From positions 124,001 to 188,000 of the forward strand of contig JBAJFE010000004.1 in NCBI GenBank assembly GCA_037903355.1: a DNA stretch of 64,000 nt, in the 5' to 3' direction. A model generated the notes under the pieces. The model searched no databases and had not been told where the DNA came from. It saw only the letters and a program-made list of their open reading frames with translations. Position 1 is the stretch's first letter. Every line of letters starts with the position of its first letter. The translations under genes and the position numbers were made by a program. The DNA is from Trichuris trichiura. Lineage: Eukaryota > Nematoda > Enoplea > Trichinellida > Trichuridae. This document shows, piece after piece, positions 1 through 14,011 of this stretch.

Positions 1-225
1 ATGTTGGATTCACTGCCTAACTTAGATTGGTCAAGTGATGTCCGCTTTTTCGTAGCATTGCCGTGGCCAGCAGACGGTTTGTATGAAAAAGATGTAAGGA
101 AAAACGACATGTTCTTTTTCGGCATTGGCGTACCCAACGATAAAACCGATGATGTATGGGTGCAGGTGCTCGTCTGGACAGCTGCAAACGATCGAACGTC
201 GTTCGTTGACACTACGATGACGTAA
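1..225 (+). CDS. Possible partial exon at window edge, unrecognised
   Basis: The reading frame is open from the first base to a TAA at 223-225 and the composition is coding-like, including an acidic and aromatic stretch around DDVWVQVLVW. A consensus-like splice donor (GTAAGG) lies near base 90, so the real exon could end there. I recognise no domain. It could be the tail of a gene lying to the left or a chance open frame in a locally GC-richer stretch. Confidence 0.15.
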   Translation: MLDSLPNLDWSSDVRFFVALPWPADGLYEKDVRKNDMFFFGIGVPNDKTDDVWVQVLVWTAANDRTSFVDTTMT

Positions 226-3200
226 ACGAGATAACGGAGTTGGTCAGCACGCTGCTTTACCCTTTTTGTACTGTGGAAGGAGGGAAGGCGCGTTTCCACG
301 TTCATACGCGGAACAAGCGAAGTGTGACCCGCGCGTAAAGCGTTCCTTTTGTTTTTCCGACTGACCGGAAAAGACGGCGATTAGCCTTAATTTCCCTTCA
401 CCGTATGCAACGTTTTTTAGCATAGCTGTCGCTGTCACCTTGCTGACTGAAAGCGGCGCCCTCCGGAAGGCAATTCGCATTGAAACGCCGGATACGACCG
501 GTCGTAAAGCAATTGGGACACGTGAGATGCCATCAGGTCACCGATGAATGAGGTTGTCAGAAGTTTGTATTGTTCGTAGTGCAAGTCATTGTTGCCGATC
601 GCAGCGATCTGTTAGATACGCATATGTACGCAGAGGAGAAAGTCCCGCGGTCCGAAGGAACGTTGAACAAATGAGTCTGATCTTCGACTGACGACGATGC
701 GTTTCGCTGCTTGGGCCACTGCTGACCTTTGTCAAATGAGCTTTTAACATTCCGTCCTCAACTGACAATTGGAGGAGTGATTTTATCCGCAGATAACCCA
801 GCAGAATGTTATCTTGCCGATGCTAACCAAATGAACCGACGGAATTTCAAGTGCTCAAGATGAATAGCTTAAATGCCGATCAGATCGGTGGCCATTGACT
901 AGTTTCAACCGTGGCGGTTAAATCGTCTGCGCGTGCTTGAAGAAGCGTTTCAAGCGAGCATCCGCTACTCTTAAACATTCTCTTCTCCAAGGCGATTGCC
1001 AGTCGGCTGCCTGTTGGTCCGAATTTAAATTTACCGCTCAAATTTTAACAAAATCTGACCAACTGTCCGAATGGTCATTAAGGCGGAGGAATCAAAGCAG
1101 AACATCGCACTTAGCCAATCGCCGTGCGTGTTTGAGCGGGCGTGTGTACTCGCCATTGGACATACAAGTCAATGCTTCTGCTCTCTGTTTAAATATTAAC
1201 CAACTGCAGCTGTGCGTCGTTTAGGTTTATTTACAACGGACGGCGAGCAGCCACTCGCCACCAATGCGAGGCAGTGCCAATCATCTCGCCTTCCTCCGGA
1301 AATCTTTGAAGTGTCTCGAACCTTCAATGTTTATACAAGTTCCCTCTCCGTATTCTTCCCTCCGCATGGCAGCGTCCCTAATAATGTTACTTGCTTGACA
1401 AACTGGCTGACCGCGAGGCAGCAAAAACAAAATCCATTAACTCATTGTCTCAAAGCGCTATAAGGCAATGAAGTAAAACGCCGTCAGCGACATCTGTATT
1501 CCGCTTATGCCTCCGCGAGGTGTTGCTAGCCAGTGCGGAATTGCAACAAAGCGCTAATGTTTGTCTCTCGAAGTTATAGCGCTCTTCGTAGCCGCCAGAC
1601 GAGCCGTACGACTTTTTTTTGGTAGGCGGTGAAAGGCGATCTAAATGCCGCTGTTATTAACCGGTTGACTGTTATCGAGTGCTGTGTGCAACTATGCCAC
1701 GTTCTTTCGACGCTGCTGCTGCAGCGACATTGAGAGATAAATGTTAAAAGACTGCATTTGCTCTTAGTTGAAAAAGCTGTTGTTGCCGCCTTGATCTGAG
1801 CTTATTGAATATCTTCTACGCTTCCTTTCGAATGCCGCTGCGACGCGTAGGAGGCGTGTTGGCGTTTGAGTGACTTTTGAAAAATCTGCATAAACCTGAA
1901 AGAGCATTGCGGAGGAGACAAGCGGGCGTTTGAAAACATCCCTTAGGAACAGTTTGTTTTTTGTTCAAAACAAGGCACGCTAATTCCACCATAGATTACC
2001 TTTTTTTACCACTGCGGATGTGTTGTGAGCCAATTGAAGCGCGGTCGTTAAGTCCTGGAGCACCGCGGTGGGTGATTGAAAAGTCAGCTGCATTTGTCGA
2101 CGTACGACTCGTCTGCCTGAAGTGTCAAATGAAATTTGTCCACGCTATAGCAAAAGCGCGCTGAATCGGAAAACGGACTTTGAATTAAACCGATGAACAA
2201 GCGGCATGTAGCAAAAGGCTTGCGATAAAGAGCAAATCGAATTCTCGCAAATCCAACGTCCATTCGATCATCTAACGACAGCATCTCCCATTCCTCTTTG
2301 CAAATAACCTTTCTAACATGCGGAGGATCCTTGCAAAAGGGAATTCACCAACAATCGAAATTCATTTATCTTTCCTGTTTTGCCTTGCTGCTGCTTTGTG
2401 ACAACCTGCCTTTGCCAGCCGTACAGTGTTAGTCAAAGATTTTTTTGTTGTAAAGCTTATTAGCCTTATGATGTGCCAATATGCATTGGGAAAAGCAACC
2501 ATTTGCTCTCCTCGTAGCGTCAACGCCGACTTAACGTAAACATGAATTTCCTTATCATTTGACTGAGACGGCGGGAGCACTTGAGATTTTTTCACTAAAC
2601 CCATTTACAATGATAGATTGAGTGAGCAATTTGCTGACCGTTGTTGACTACCATAAGTAGCTGAAGAAATCAAGTGTTTGCTCAAATAAATTATAGGCGT
2701 AGCGTTCACGAGCCATGCGACACATCTTCGACAAGAAGCGGCAGTCGAACGTCACAACTGCCAGCTTTCCGACAACCCATTTCGCCTACAATGCTTGCCT
2801 GATCAATCACAAGGCGCAGCGATGTACTTTTTTTTATGGCAGAAAGCGCTATTGCTTCTTTATGGAGGTAAAAGAAAAGTCTGCAGTATTTTTTGCACGT
2901 CCTCTCCCCAGCACCCTTTTCATCAACCAGCATTCATCCTTCTCTAATTCCAACGTCAGATATCTTATCACCGACGTCCACTTGTGTACATGTAGTGAAG
3001 TTTTGGTGATCTCCGGAAGTTAACTTAGGCATACGGTTTTTTTGCGACTGCTATTAGTGTTTGAATATTTTGCTTATATTATAACTTTATCTTTCTTTTT
3101 GTCGGCTATGACCACCTTAACCAACCGAACTTGTTGCTGTATGATTAGAACATCCCTACATTATATCCTGCGAATGACGTGGCACTCTTTGAGAACTCAT

Positions 3201-6200
3201 TAAAGCTGCACGGTGCGATGTAGCCTCAAAGCACCTACTTCGTTCATTCCTTTTGTATGCTGAAGACGGAACGCGAAAGTTCCGATAGCATTGCTGTGTT
3301 CTTGTCTTAGTTTATGTTGTTCGCTTTACGCTAATGGACGGACGTTTTTCCAGTCATTAAAACTGGTTAGGAAATAAGGTTTTCAAGCTTCCTAAACGCT
3401 AAAGGGCCACAAAGCCGCTAAGCAGAAAAGTGAAACTACGACCAGCATTTTCCAGTGAACACCGATAAACCTAAACTGTTCATGTGTGAACAGCTTGCAT
3501 TTTTCGATATTGTTGCAACGTGTGCGGCAGCGAATTGTTGTCTGCCTTTCACCGGCCAGGATTCGGGCGAAGAAATTCGTTCCTCAGTATTGCACTTGTT
3601 TGAACCCGCTGCCAAGGACAGTACGATAGTATTGGCAACAGAGAACAATGGATTTACGGCTAAAATCGTAAACGAGGTAGAAGAAACCACTTTGGTGCAA
3701 TGGTTGCTTCCCAGCTCTAATAAGCTATCCAGTTATCGTTGTGCCATATATTCCTGGCATTCTTAGCTCATGTTTAGCAAAAGTTCCTTTCAAGCTCCTG
3801 CTCTGTCTTAAGTAGCGGTGTAAAACGACCGCTAACAGAAGACCGACTTCAAGAATTTTCTCTACACATCTTCAAGCTTTTATTTCACGTTTGAAATCAG
3901 TCTTTCCATTGTACTGTCAATAATCAGTTTGAAGCAACTAATTTCTTACTCCAACGGTTGGCTGTAGTTCACTTTGTACTGCGCTCATGCGTAGGCAACT
4001 GACAATTATGAGTAAAGGCAGCCATTTATCGCCAGCTTCGTTGCAAGCTGCGTGCAAATCGAGTTTACGTAGAAATTTTCTCTGCCGTCAAATGGAAAGG
4101 TAGATTTTTATTGCCCAGCTGCAGCTGAACAAGCTCGTAAATTTACGTGTGCCGTTTATCCAGACAGGCAGTGAAAAAATGCCAAGTATGCTTTTGGAAT
4201 GGTAGGTATGTTTAGTGTGTTAACGATTATAAGGAGTGCTGGCATGCTGCCTTTCTCCAGTATAGCATGTATGTAGTGAAGAATTTACGAAGTATACAAT
4301 AACTGTTATTCATGATATACCAGAACTGCTCCGTAAAGCAATGAATGCGGGCTTCTCTTGAACTCCTACGCATGCCGTTGCAAATCCATCCATACCTGTT
4401 TCTCGGACGCTTGCGATGGAATAACCTCCGTGCGCTAAACTTCGCTAAGTCCAGTATGATTCTTCGAGCTTTCAGAAGAGTGTCTATTCTGCTGTCAGCA
4501 TGAACTGGAACTCAATTTACGCTGACGACAGAATGGGTGTTGCTTCAACTTTTTATAAGTGAAAATATCCTGTTTTCACAGATTGACTTCTCTCAACGAA
4601 TAAATTAATAAGTGAGCTTGTTCATTATCTCTGAAAGCTTCCAACTTTTGTAACTAAGCTTATAGTTGAGAACAACACTATACAGCAAGGGATACATCAT
4701 TCACAATTGAGATAAACAGCAGTTTTTTATAGAGCGCGAAACTGCCATGATACTGTTCCCTTAATATGTCGCATAGCTTTTTGAGATACAGCGATTTTAG
4801 AAAGAACTAACCGTCATCTTTATTTAGTTATTAGTGTGAACTTAAAAATACTCTCCCACGTTGAATGCATGACTTCTTTCTTCTTACTAATATTATTTCA
4901 TATTTCCTTTTCTCTAAAATTACTCCATCATCACTGTTGTGACTTCCGGTAGAGACGATAAATGTATGATAGGGTTAAAAACAGATTAAAGCAGAAGATA
5001 TGTCTCTTAGGTGAAACTATTGTTCCAATACTACTATTATTAGCGTGCAATTTTTGATTTTTAATGACTAATGAAAAAGACACTAAGTTAGTGAAGACCG
5101 CTAGTTCATTAATGCCAGCATATGACCTAATACTCATATTTATTTCTATTCTGAGCAACGGCTGCCCGTTAGCAGTGTGAAAATGCAGCTTGTAATACGT
5201 TTTACTTATGCGAAGTGTTTGCGGTAAAATGGTCTTAATAAAGCCTTCAAGATCAATCCGGAAACAGAGACTTTCCCGAATTAGTCTCCTTGCGTAATCT
5301 CTACCCTTCCTAGAAATCATTCAATATTTTGGAAAGGTAACTTATTCAAGAATTATCAAACGCCAACATATTTAAGCTTTCATACGCATCGCTGCCACGA
5401 CTCGGTCCTCTTTAATCAATCCATTGGGCGACGGAAACTCATCGGAATGAAATGAGTCATTATTGAAAAGTACAGGTGCTCTACTCAGCAAGTATTCTTT
5501 AATTAACGTTCTACAATGTTACTAATACTCGAGTTCAACAGGCCACGGGAATTTCATGACAACTTCAGATGCGTACCCTTCTGTAGGTTTGAAATTTATG
5601 ACTTTCAAAGTAAAAGTAGTCTATAATTTTGTATGCACTTTTGTTCTCTAAGTCAAAAGAAATGAAGAATTTTTATTACTCCGCGAAAAGGTTTGAAACA
5701 AAACAGTTAAAAGCCTCCGAAGCAACTAATTATGTGGAAACTATTAGAAGCACTAACAAGATGTTTCGTGTAACCTTCAATTACAGCACATGGAATTAAT
5801 TAAAAGATTGCTAAGCTCGTCTTATCGTATATTGCAGCAATTTCCCGTTGAACAAAAGCCTTATTTAGGTTCTTCGTCAGCGACTCTTTTTCTGCATGAA
5901 GCATGGCGCAAAAGCTTATAGTAAAGCCTTTTCTGTTTAACAAGAAATTGTCGTGCTATGTAGCGAAATAGTATGGTCATGCTCCTGCCTTTCTTATAGC
6001 TGTATGGTTCACCATTCAACTTTGTGATTTGCAGGTGCCTTAACGGCGTTTATTCCACGTTGCTGATCTTTCCAACGAGTGGATGACGGACTGAAGTTTT
6101 AAGAGTCATCAAAAGGACGGCATTAAATGCGAAGATACGGATAAGCAATACTGTAGAAGCGTACGCCTCGTGGAGCATTGATTTCTTCTAAACGTACCTG

Positions 6201-6674
6201 CCCGCTAACGTCTGGTTACGCTGTTTGTTAAAACCCTAATAATTAAACCACATACTAACAGATTGTTCTCAATGTTACTGAAAAGTGCACATTCATTTAC
6301 TCAACTATCAAACCGTTTCACGCAACCACTGAAGCAGCGTCAAATCATTAAAAATGACAAACTGTTGAAAAGGTGCAAAACGACTATCTGTAATTTCTGA
6401 AATAACGAATTCATTATGCTGCAGCTTGAAAATGCTTTCTGAAGCTTAGCAGTTTCTATTACGGTATCATACTAAATGTTTTGCAGGTTCCATCGTTATG
6501 CTAGAGAACCTAACGGCTAATTATCTATAAAGCGCATGCCACTTTAAAGCATGATACTTTAAAATTGAGAATACTTTAAATCATTGAACGACCGTTCGGT
6601 TCACTATCGTATATTCAACAGACAGGTATACAGCAGTGAAGCGTGCTTGTAAGAGTTTCAATAAATCAGACAAC
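226..6674. other. No recognisable gene
   Basis: About 6.4 kb in which I find no conserved domain and no convincing chain of exons. Roughly the first 2.2 kb is visibly richer in G+C and CpG than the rest, which could be promoter or 5' flank of a gene outside the window. Open frames of about 100-130 codons occur at 3455-3766 (+) and 4931-5320 (-) but show no motif or family resemblance. No tRNA or tandem repeat was seen. Confidence 0.5.
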
Positions 6675-6980
6675 ATGAAAAATTGGCGACTGTACATGTG
6701 GATTTTCTATCTTCTTGGCAAGTTTGAGCTTGGTTCATGCTTGGATGATATCGAGCCAGAAGGAATCACGCAGCTGAATAAAGCGAACGCAAGTTTTCTC
6801 TCTTTATCTTCCGACGCTACGGCGGTAGACAGCGAAACGACGAAGCAAAGATACATGACAGTTATTTCTATCTCACTTTCTGCGCTTTGCGTTGGATTAA
6901 TGTTAGCATTAATACAGTGGCAAAGGGCTAGCAAGAGCTGGAGAAAGAAGGCGAATAATGATGCGGTGAATTGCAAATAA
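6675..6980 (+). CDS. Small putative type I membrane protein (101 aa), unrecognised
   Basis: The reading frame from the ATG at 6675 encodes a plausible secretion signal (hydrophobic residues about 8-21 ending near GSC). A short serine- and threonine-rich extracellular part follows, then one hydrophobic helix at residues 61-82 (MTVISISLSALCVGLMLALI) and a basic cytoplasmic tail (RASKSWRKK). The order signal, short ectodomain, TM, basic tail is unlikely by chance, which is why I keep it, although the frame is short and no homologue is recognised. The frame is open further upstream without an ATG, so it could instead be the last exon of a larger gene. No poly-A signal is obvious directly after the stop. 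Confidence 0.35.
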   Translation: MKNWRLYMWIFYLLGKFELGSCLDDIEPEGITQLNKANASFLSLSSDATAVDSETTKQRYMTVISISLSALCVGLMLALIQWQRASKSWRKKANNDAVNCK

Positions 6981-9900
6981 TTAACGAACTGACAGCCCCA
7001 CTAATAGCGGAGGTTTTACCTAATTTTGAATAGATTCACGCTTAATAAGGCTTTAGTAGCATATCGTACAATTAAGTCCATGAATTGTCAATCACTTTTC
7101 ACCTGACCGACGTCGCCGAAGTATACTGCATTTTCTATCATACTTGACGTTCGCCATTATGCCACTGTGAAAGTTGCATTCTCTCTTCTAGCAAATTGTT
7201 CAGCTGCTGATGATATGAAGGAATTAATGCTCTTTGTCATGAGTAGGATAATTGTATATGCCATTTCGTGTGAAAACACTCCCAGCTATTGCTTACTCTG
7301 CGGAAAGCATCGGAAGAACGACCAATATTGCCAGCTTAGCTTTAAAGTTAACACAATAAAATGAGGCGTTTGGCATCGCTGCATCAAAGTCAGTTTAACA
7401 ACTCTGCCAAGCAAACGTCATGATTAAATCTATTTTATTAATTGTCAGTGATTTCGGCTGCTGATAAGGAGTAAGATTGTAATTCAGGGTTTCAGATTTT
7501 GCCATAGCCCGGTAACACTAGTAGAGCCATTGTGGATGCAGTCAAGATTAATACGGGCACTTTCCTGAAATCCTGTAAGCATAATGCCTTTAGTAACGCT
7601 CTAGCACATTGGTGTCGCTCATTTGCTAACGCCTGCGCGCAGCGCCTGCAACCTCTGAACTAGCAGGTTGCGAAAGTTGACGTTTTAGTTACAGCTTTTA
7701 TTTCATCTATATTTTCATTCTATGCTTGCTTACTTCTCTTGACAGCACGTACTCCTTGTAATTAGAGGGTGCATGAATATTCCACCAGCCTGTTTTGCTT
7801 TTTATATGCGTCACAATGGATAAATTGTGAAAAAAAGAATTTAAAAAATTGGCGACTATTTTTAAAAACTGTGCTAGCAAGGGAAAAGGCACTCTGAACT
7901 ATCATGCCCGTCGGCACAGAAAGGATGAGAGGATAAATATGCAAATGAGAATGGTTGGAAAAATCTACAGCAGAAAAATAGCGAGTTGCTCATAAGTTTT
8001 GCGGGCCTCAGACTACATTGCGCAATGGAGCCTTAACGCAAAATATGCTCACCTTAGCGAATAAATGTCTCCTTGAAATTTAATAAGCGATGGACTGTGA
8101 AAGCTGAGTTGGATTTCATATTCAAGGCTTCAGCACAAGGAATGATTTCCCAGAGTTTTGAAATTCATCTGTTTATCAAAATTACAAAGGAGGTGCAGCT
8201 TTTTCAAACCCGTTTCTGCTGAGCTTACTGATAATGCTCGAAATCGTTGCGCTTTCTGAATGCCTTTTTTTTATCAGGACACTGAATACAGAACTGGTAG
8301 GCAGTGTGAGTCCTGAGCAATGTCTGCTTTTTCCGTTAAAATGGCTGCTCACTTACGTTGGAAGTGAGCTTTGTCAGGATGCACGAAGCGCAACCTACTG
8401 GATAACTTCACAGGAAAAATCCGCTTCAATTTTGTAAAACTATTATTAGATCGGATTGTTACAAATCGTCACCATAGCTTTTCTTTTTGGCAATGAGACA
8501 TATCTATGGAAAGACCGAAGATTTTGTCCTAAAAAAATATGAAGTCGGTGGTTAAACAATGTTACCACATTGCTTTTTCCTTTAAGTGCACCATCAGTGA
8601 AATGTGCGTTACTGATTTCCTTAGCAATGGCAGCTCATTTGCGAGCAACGATTATGTCTTGAGTGCGTCGTAACAGGTCGATAATGCTTCTCATTTCTGC
8701 CCGCACAGCTAATGCCTGTTTATTTCGTCATCAACATCGAAATTTTAGCAAAAGAAATTTCTTATCTCTAGATTCGTAATTGCGCGTACTGAGAATTCGG
8801 AATTTTCATGAAGGTACTAAGCCCAACCCAGCTTTGGAAGTAGAATAATTCGCAATGTAGACTGTACATCACAAATTCAGAAGACTAGGCATATTTTTCT
8901 AACAAACACTTAGGCGCAGGTCATTCTGCAACGGATACGCATGTTTTCGTAATTAAGGTCACGACTGACCTATTTCAAAACGCCAATTAAGGAGCGAAGC
9001 ATTCCTGCATTTAATTACAGCAGTAAACACTTAAAACAATTAGCACAAGAAAGGCGCAATTATCAGTGCACTTAAACGTTTCCGCTCAAAATATTTTCTT
9101 TTCTACGCTGACCTTTAATCAGTTCGAACTCAGGTATGGGAAAGATGCTGAAGGGATGTTACGTGGCAGACTGATAGGAAGGCTCGCTTTTTCACGGATA
9201 AGCAAACTAATGGTATGCCAAAAAGGAAAAGTTCAAGTTCGTATGAGCTTGAACATTTAGAAATAGGGCATACAGCTTAATGCTGCCATTAACTTTATTT
9301 TAATTCAGTGGCAGTCCTTACATGTGTAACTCATGTCTCACCGTAAATCGCAAATGAGACAGTCAAGCTGAGTAACAAAATATTAACACTGAACATGATT
9401 AAATCAGGTTGATAGAGCTTAGTGAATGTTGTGCAGTTTTCTTGAGAAGAAGTCAGGTTTATTCTGCACAACTTCGTTATCCTGAATCTGCACCTGTCTA
9501 TCTATACAGAATGATGAGATACTCAGCTGTTTTTAAAAAATACTATTCACTTTCCAGGAGAAACGGGCGGTACCAATTTGCTTGATGCGAGAAAGTTAGC
9601 CGTCGTTGCACATTATTTAGCATACCCTCATCGCGGTAATAATAGCACAGATATGGTCTATTCCCTTTTGAAAAAGGAGAGATGCTTCAGACCCGCCTAT
9701 TGGCACCAGTTCTTTGTTAGCAGTTCATTAATGCCAACTGAGTACGCATAGTCTCGTCTCACAGCTGACATGCAAGGTCATAGCTAAGGCTCAGTCAGAA
9801 ACAAATATTCTTTTGTGAGTATGCACATTGATCTCTCTGTTTGCCAACGGCTGACCCAATAGGACGCAATTGGTTTGAAGGGTGCTTATGAGTATTGCAC

Positions 9901-11963
9901 CTGTGACCGTAGGTCACAGCGCTCGGTAAAAGGGATCTGGTAGCGTTACGACTTTGTCAGCACGTTGGCTACAGTTTGTGATAAACTGATGAAAAGAGGA
10001 TTTGTAATGAGCTAATCGCGGCCGGTTCATCTTTTCTTCTCAGTATTGAACCCCTATTTACTGCTAAACAGCTAATGATGTCTGTGGCAAGTCCGTCTGA
10101 GTATTACAACGCTGTAAGCCTTTCTTTCTACAAGCTAAAACTTACCTTCAAGAGCTTCCGGTAAGCTTCCGGGAAGAGCCTATCTGTTAGGCGAATAACC
10201 GCCATGCCCAAGCGAGTTGACGACTGAAAAGTCCAGCCCATTTCTTCAAAAACTCGACACACCTAAAAGAAAAAGTTAATTTTACGCCGCAGCATAAAGG
10301 CTTGAAGCTTTTAACCTTAGCGTACCTTTGCTGCAATAGAAAGCTGCTAGGTTCAGTTTCCTTAGGCAGTGCAATTTATTGGGATTTACCCTCTCAGCGT
10401 ATACCCACGCTGAAAGAAAGCAAATACCGGAGAGAAAATAATGCTGCGCTTCGCTCTGCCCATACAAAGAGCATCATATGAAATAGGAAGGTGTTCTTTA
10501 ATGGAGAATCGTTTCCATACTAATCATCTAGATAAGACTATCACATCGCGTAAAATGTATGCATGTATCCTATTTATCACTGCACGTATGCTGGAAAGGT
10601 GAACGTAATCAATCCGCGGGGAGCTATTGTTATAAAGGTGAAATGTTATTCAGAAATGGAAGTTTCAGTTTCCGCAAAGGTCAAGCGCTCCTTGGTAAAG
10701 CTCTAGGAGCAGCTTGACTTTGGTCAAGTGGGATTTTTCTGGTCAATGTTGTGTGTTTGTTATATTAGTATTCTAGACGCATGCTGCTCAACACAGCTAC
10801 TTGTGCCACGCAACCTTCTGCTGTGTCAAGGGTATTCGTCAAGTGACAATTTTTGCGCCTTCATGCAGTTCTGAGCAGCCCTATTTTGGTAACTGTAGTG
10901 TGAATAATATGGCCTACCTAACACGAGGCCATTACGTAAAGAGTAAGGCGTACTGACCTGGTCGATTAGCCTTTGCACTAGCGGTGGTGAAGGACTCAGG
11001 CAAGGGGCGTCATTTGTCATGTGCTCTTGCGTAAAACTGTTATTCTCTATTGCCCGCAATTGTGAGCCCCACTCAGCAGCTCCATGCTAACTTAACGCAG
11101 TGTCTATCACAGAACAGTTACATAGTTTATTGTAGCCCTTTTATGCGTAGATGAGCTGAATGAATGGGGTTTAAGAAAACAGGAATAGCCGCATGTGGCG
11201 CCAATTAACATCGGCGTGCAACGACAGCCACTAAATGGCAAAGTTGTTACTATCAGAATAAGTAACTATCAACATAAGCGACTGTATGAAGTATTCATAA
11301 CCAAAAGTTTTATTTTCAAAGTATGAACTAGTAACGGTGCGACTGGATTATGCATTTAATGCTCTGCTATTACGTATACTTCAATGCATCTTCGAATCTC
11401 TCCTGCTTTGTCAGCACTTTGGTCTCTTGAACTTTAAAATTTGGCATGACTATTTTGAAGCAGTGGACAACTGTGGGAAGCTTTAAAAACGCAATATTTG
11501 CAGAATGAAAGGATTAACTCCTGCACTTCCTTCCTTCAATATTGTCATCAAGGGCGTATATATTTATAATTTATTCATCCTTCAAACATTTAATAGCTAA
11601 GTACACATTTAAGACGCTATTATAGGAAGAAGAACTGCTTTCTGCTAACAGATTAACAGAAAGTAGCTCTGAAGTTTTTAAATCCTGGAGTAACGGAAAG
11701 CGTCATGCATACTCAACAGATATGCTGGAATACGTTTACAACAGCGAAATGGAAATAACGTTAGAGGTATTGATCTGTGCTTTCACAACGAATCAGCCGT
11801 GGTTGCCAGATTATTTCACCATAGCACGTGCAGGCTATTTCCGACTATGCCTCATTCTGCAAGGCTACGCGCAATTGATTGGTCAGAGCAAACGAAGAAG
11901 CGCCATCTCATTTCTATTGTACAGTATTACTTCGGGTCTGTCCAACCATTGGACTGAACTGAA
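6981..11963. other. No recognisable gene; 5' flank of the bHLH gene
   Basis: About 5 kb of AT-rich sequence with only short open frames, none carrying a motif I know. The frame at 11722-11967 runs into the bHLH start codon but has no domain and reads as 5' flank or UTR. No repeat family member is evident. Confidence 0.5.
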
Positions 11964-14011
11964 ATGAATGGAACAGTTGTTTTTGCTGAACATTCCGAGC
12001 CTACGATGGAAAGCAGTGGCTCAAGTTTTGAATTTGGCATGTATCAGAGTGGTTTTGGGTTACCTGCCCATTGTTCCATGAGACAATCTGACTGGTTTAG
12101 CATGCCGTTTGATCTACCATCAGATGAAAGCGTTTTGCCGATAAATCCTAACACTGAGCAGCCATACACACAATTTCTCACTGACTTAAACTCATGTGCA
12201 TGTCTGGAAGAAGCACAATACGTTCAGCAGCCTCTGCGAACTCCTATGGAGGAATATTCAGGTTTTAATATCGTCAGCGCTGGCCATGGTACTCAAAGAG
12301 CCATATCACCTATTATATCTGAAGCATATGGAAATCATAGCGCTAGGCAGGTTCGAAGGCCAAAAAAGAGGAGCTCAAACGTCGAAGTTCAACTGCGTCA
12401 AAGGCATGCAGCTAATTTACGTGAGAGACGTCGTATGCAAAGCATCAACGAAGCTTTCGATGGACTTCGTCACAGAATACCAACGTTGCCTTACGAAAAA
12501 CGACTATCAAAAGTTGATACATTGAAACTTGCTATTGGATACATACGCTTCCTGCAAGAGGTTCTTACGCAAGATAACTCGCCAAATTTGTCCTCTCATT
12601 CCAATGGTCAAGCAATGACGATTAATTCTATAGCACATAGTTATCAAGGACAAAGCGGAAGAGCTTTCATTGCTTGTCATAACGGTAAGTCTGCTCCTTT
12701 TCTTGGAAAACTTTAGAATAAGCGCTGAAAGTAACTGCTGTTAAGAAGGTGAGGTCTGAGGAGTCCTGATAGCTCAAATTTTGCAGCTGTCTTTGAAGTA
12801 GTTGGTTGTTCACTATCGAAAGAGAAAGAAAAGTCTTTTAAATAGACTTTCTGGCAGTTGGCATCCATACGGATACTGTCTACCACAGGTCATGTTTACT
12901 GTGAGTAGACAGTTCAAATGGTTGCGCAGCAGAAATTCATGATAGAAGGCAAAATGAACAGCAGCACTGTGATTTTCATTAAACCACTTTCATGTGTACG
13001 CCTGAAATAGTAGACTGGTCGCTGGTCATTATGCCAACAGGGAAATCTTGAAGCTTGGTTGTTTAGTAACGGGAAAAAATAGTTTTCAAGATGATAGTAG
13101 CGGTAGAGGCCCTCGCCCAATGATGACAAAAGGGATTTATTTTCAAGAGCTCTAAATTTTCCCCGATGCTTCTTATATTTTAACAGGGCAATCAAACTGC
13201 TGTCATCCTCTTCAAAACAATTGAATTATTAGTAATTTACTGATAAAGTAAAATTACATTATGCGAACTTGCATAACGTGTACAGTATAATAAGCTTTTG
13301 AATCTTAATGCTCGCTGAGCAATTCTGCTTCTATGGTGAGTTGCTTCCCTTCGCTAGAATCCATCTTCCCTGCTTGGACATTCGAGCTGAAACATTGCGC
13401 TCATAAACTTACAGGAGCTGCGGATAGACAATGTCCTGAATGTACAGGTTCGAAAACCATGCGCTATGCTAAATTTTAGACTGAAAAATATGGAGGATAG
13501 TGCTCATACTTTTAAGAAAAGTTTCATATAAAGCTAAAAATTAATGAGCTTGAGTTTGCCAACCGTCAGGGAAAACAGAGCTTAAATATGCACCTAAACA
13601 GCGTGTGAGAATTTGGTTTTAAAATTTTTGACCAAATAAACAAGGCAGTTCTAATTTAGTGCAGTTTGGAATTAGCATAAAGACTATAACGAATCCGTCA
13701 GGAGCAAAAAGAGACGTGACGCTCATGCTGGTTGGAATGAGCGGCTATACGGAAATGCATTTTTGTTGAGGATCTCTTTTCTTAATGGTTCATTTTTTCA
13801 TTTGCAACTTTTAGGACGAGAATGTGAGGCACAATCAAACGGCATGGTACCCATTGATGGTCATTGTCTAACTTGGAATCGGGACGACTGTGAGCAGCAG
13901 CACAAATCTACGTTGATGACAAAACTGTGGATACCGCAAGTATCTGACGCAGAAAAGAGCGTCCCCAGTGAACACGCCGGCTCCTTTACTTCATATGAAT
14001 GCAGCGGATAA
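11964..14011 (+). CDS. PTF1A: PTF1A-family bHLH transcription factor
   Basis: A tissue-specific Class II bHLH factor. PTF1A-type proteins dimerise with E proteins on E-boxes and specify pancreatic and inhibitory-neuron fates in vertebrates; the C. elegans member is hlh-13. There are two exons, 11964-12684 and 13815-14011, joined by a GTAAGT donor and a TTTTAG acceptor with a phase-1 codon (CHN-G-REC), giving 305 aa. The bHLH spans about residues 144-202. Its basic region [12 protein letters not shown] and the loop and helix 2 stretch [19 protein letters not shown] are diagnostic of PTF1A rather than Twist or Hand. After the bHLH, FIACHNG and, in exon 2, GHCLTWNRD and KLWIPQ match the conserved PTF1A tail, which in vertebrates contacts RBPJ. 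The first ATG is used; an alternative start is Met15. Neighbours are unrelated. Confidence 0.93.

Noticed and set aside
3436..3766. Overlapping open frames on both strands
   Set aside because: Neither strand shows a recognised motif and the overlap of two similar-length frames suggests composition rather than coding.
4931..5320. 129-codon minus-strand open frame
   Set aside because: No domain, no plausible signal or TM arrangement and no supporting splice context; a frame of this size can occur by chance in 64 kb.
12196..12525. 109-codon open frame inside the bHLH exon
   Set aside because: Alternative frame of the PTF1A coding sequence without any conserved content.
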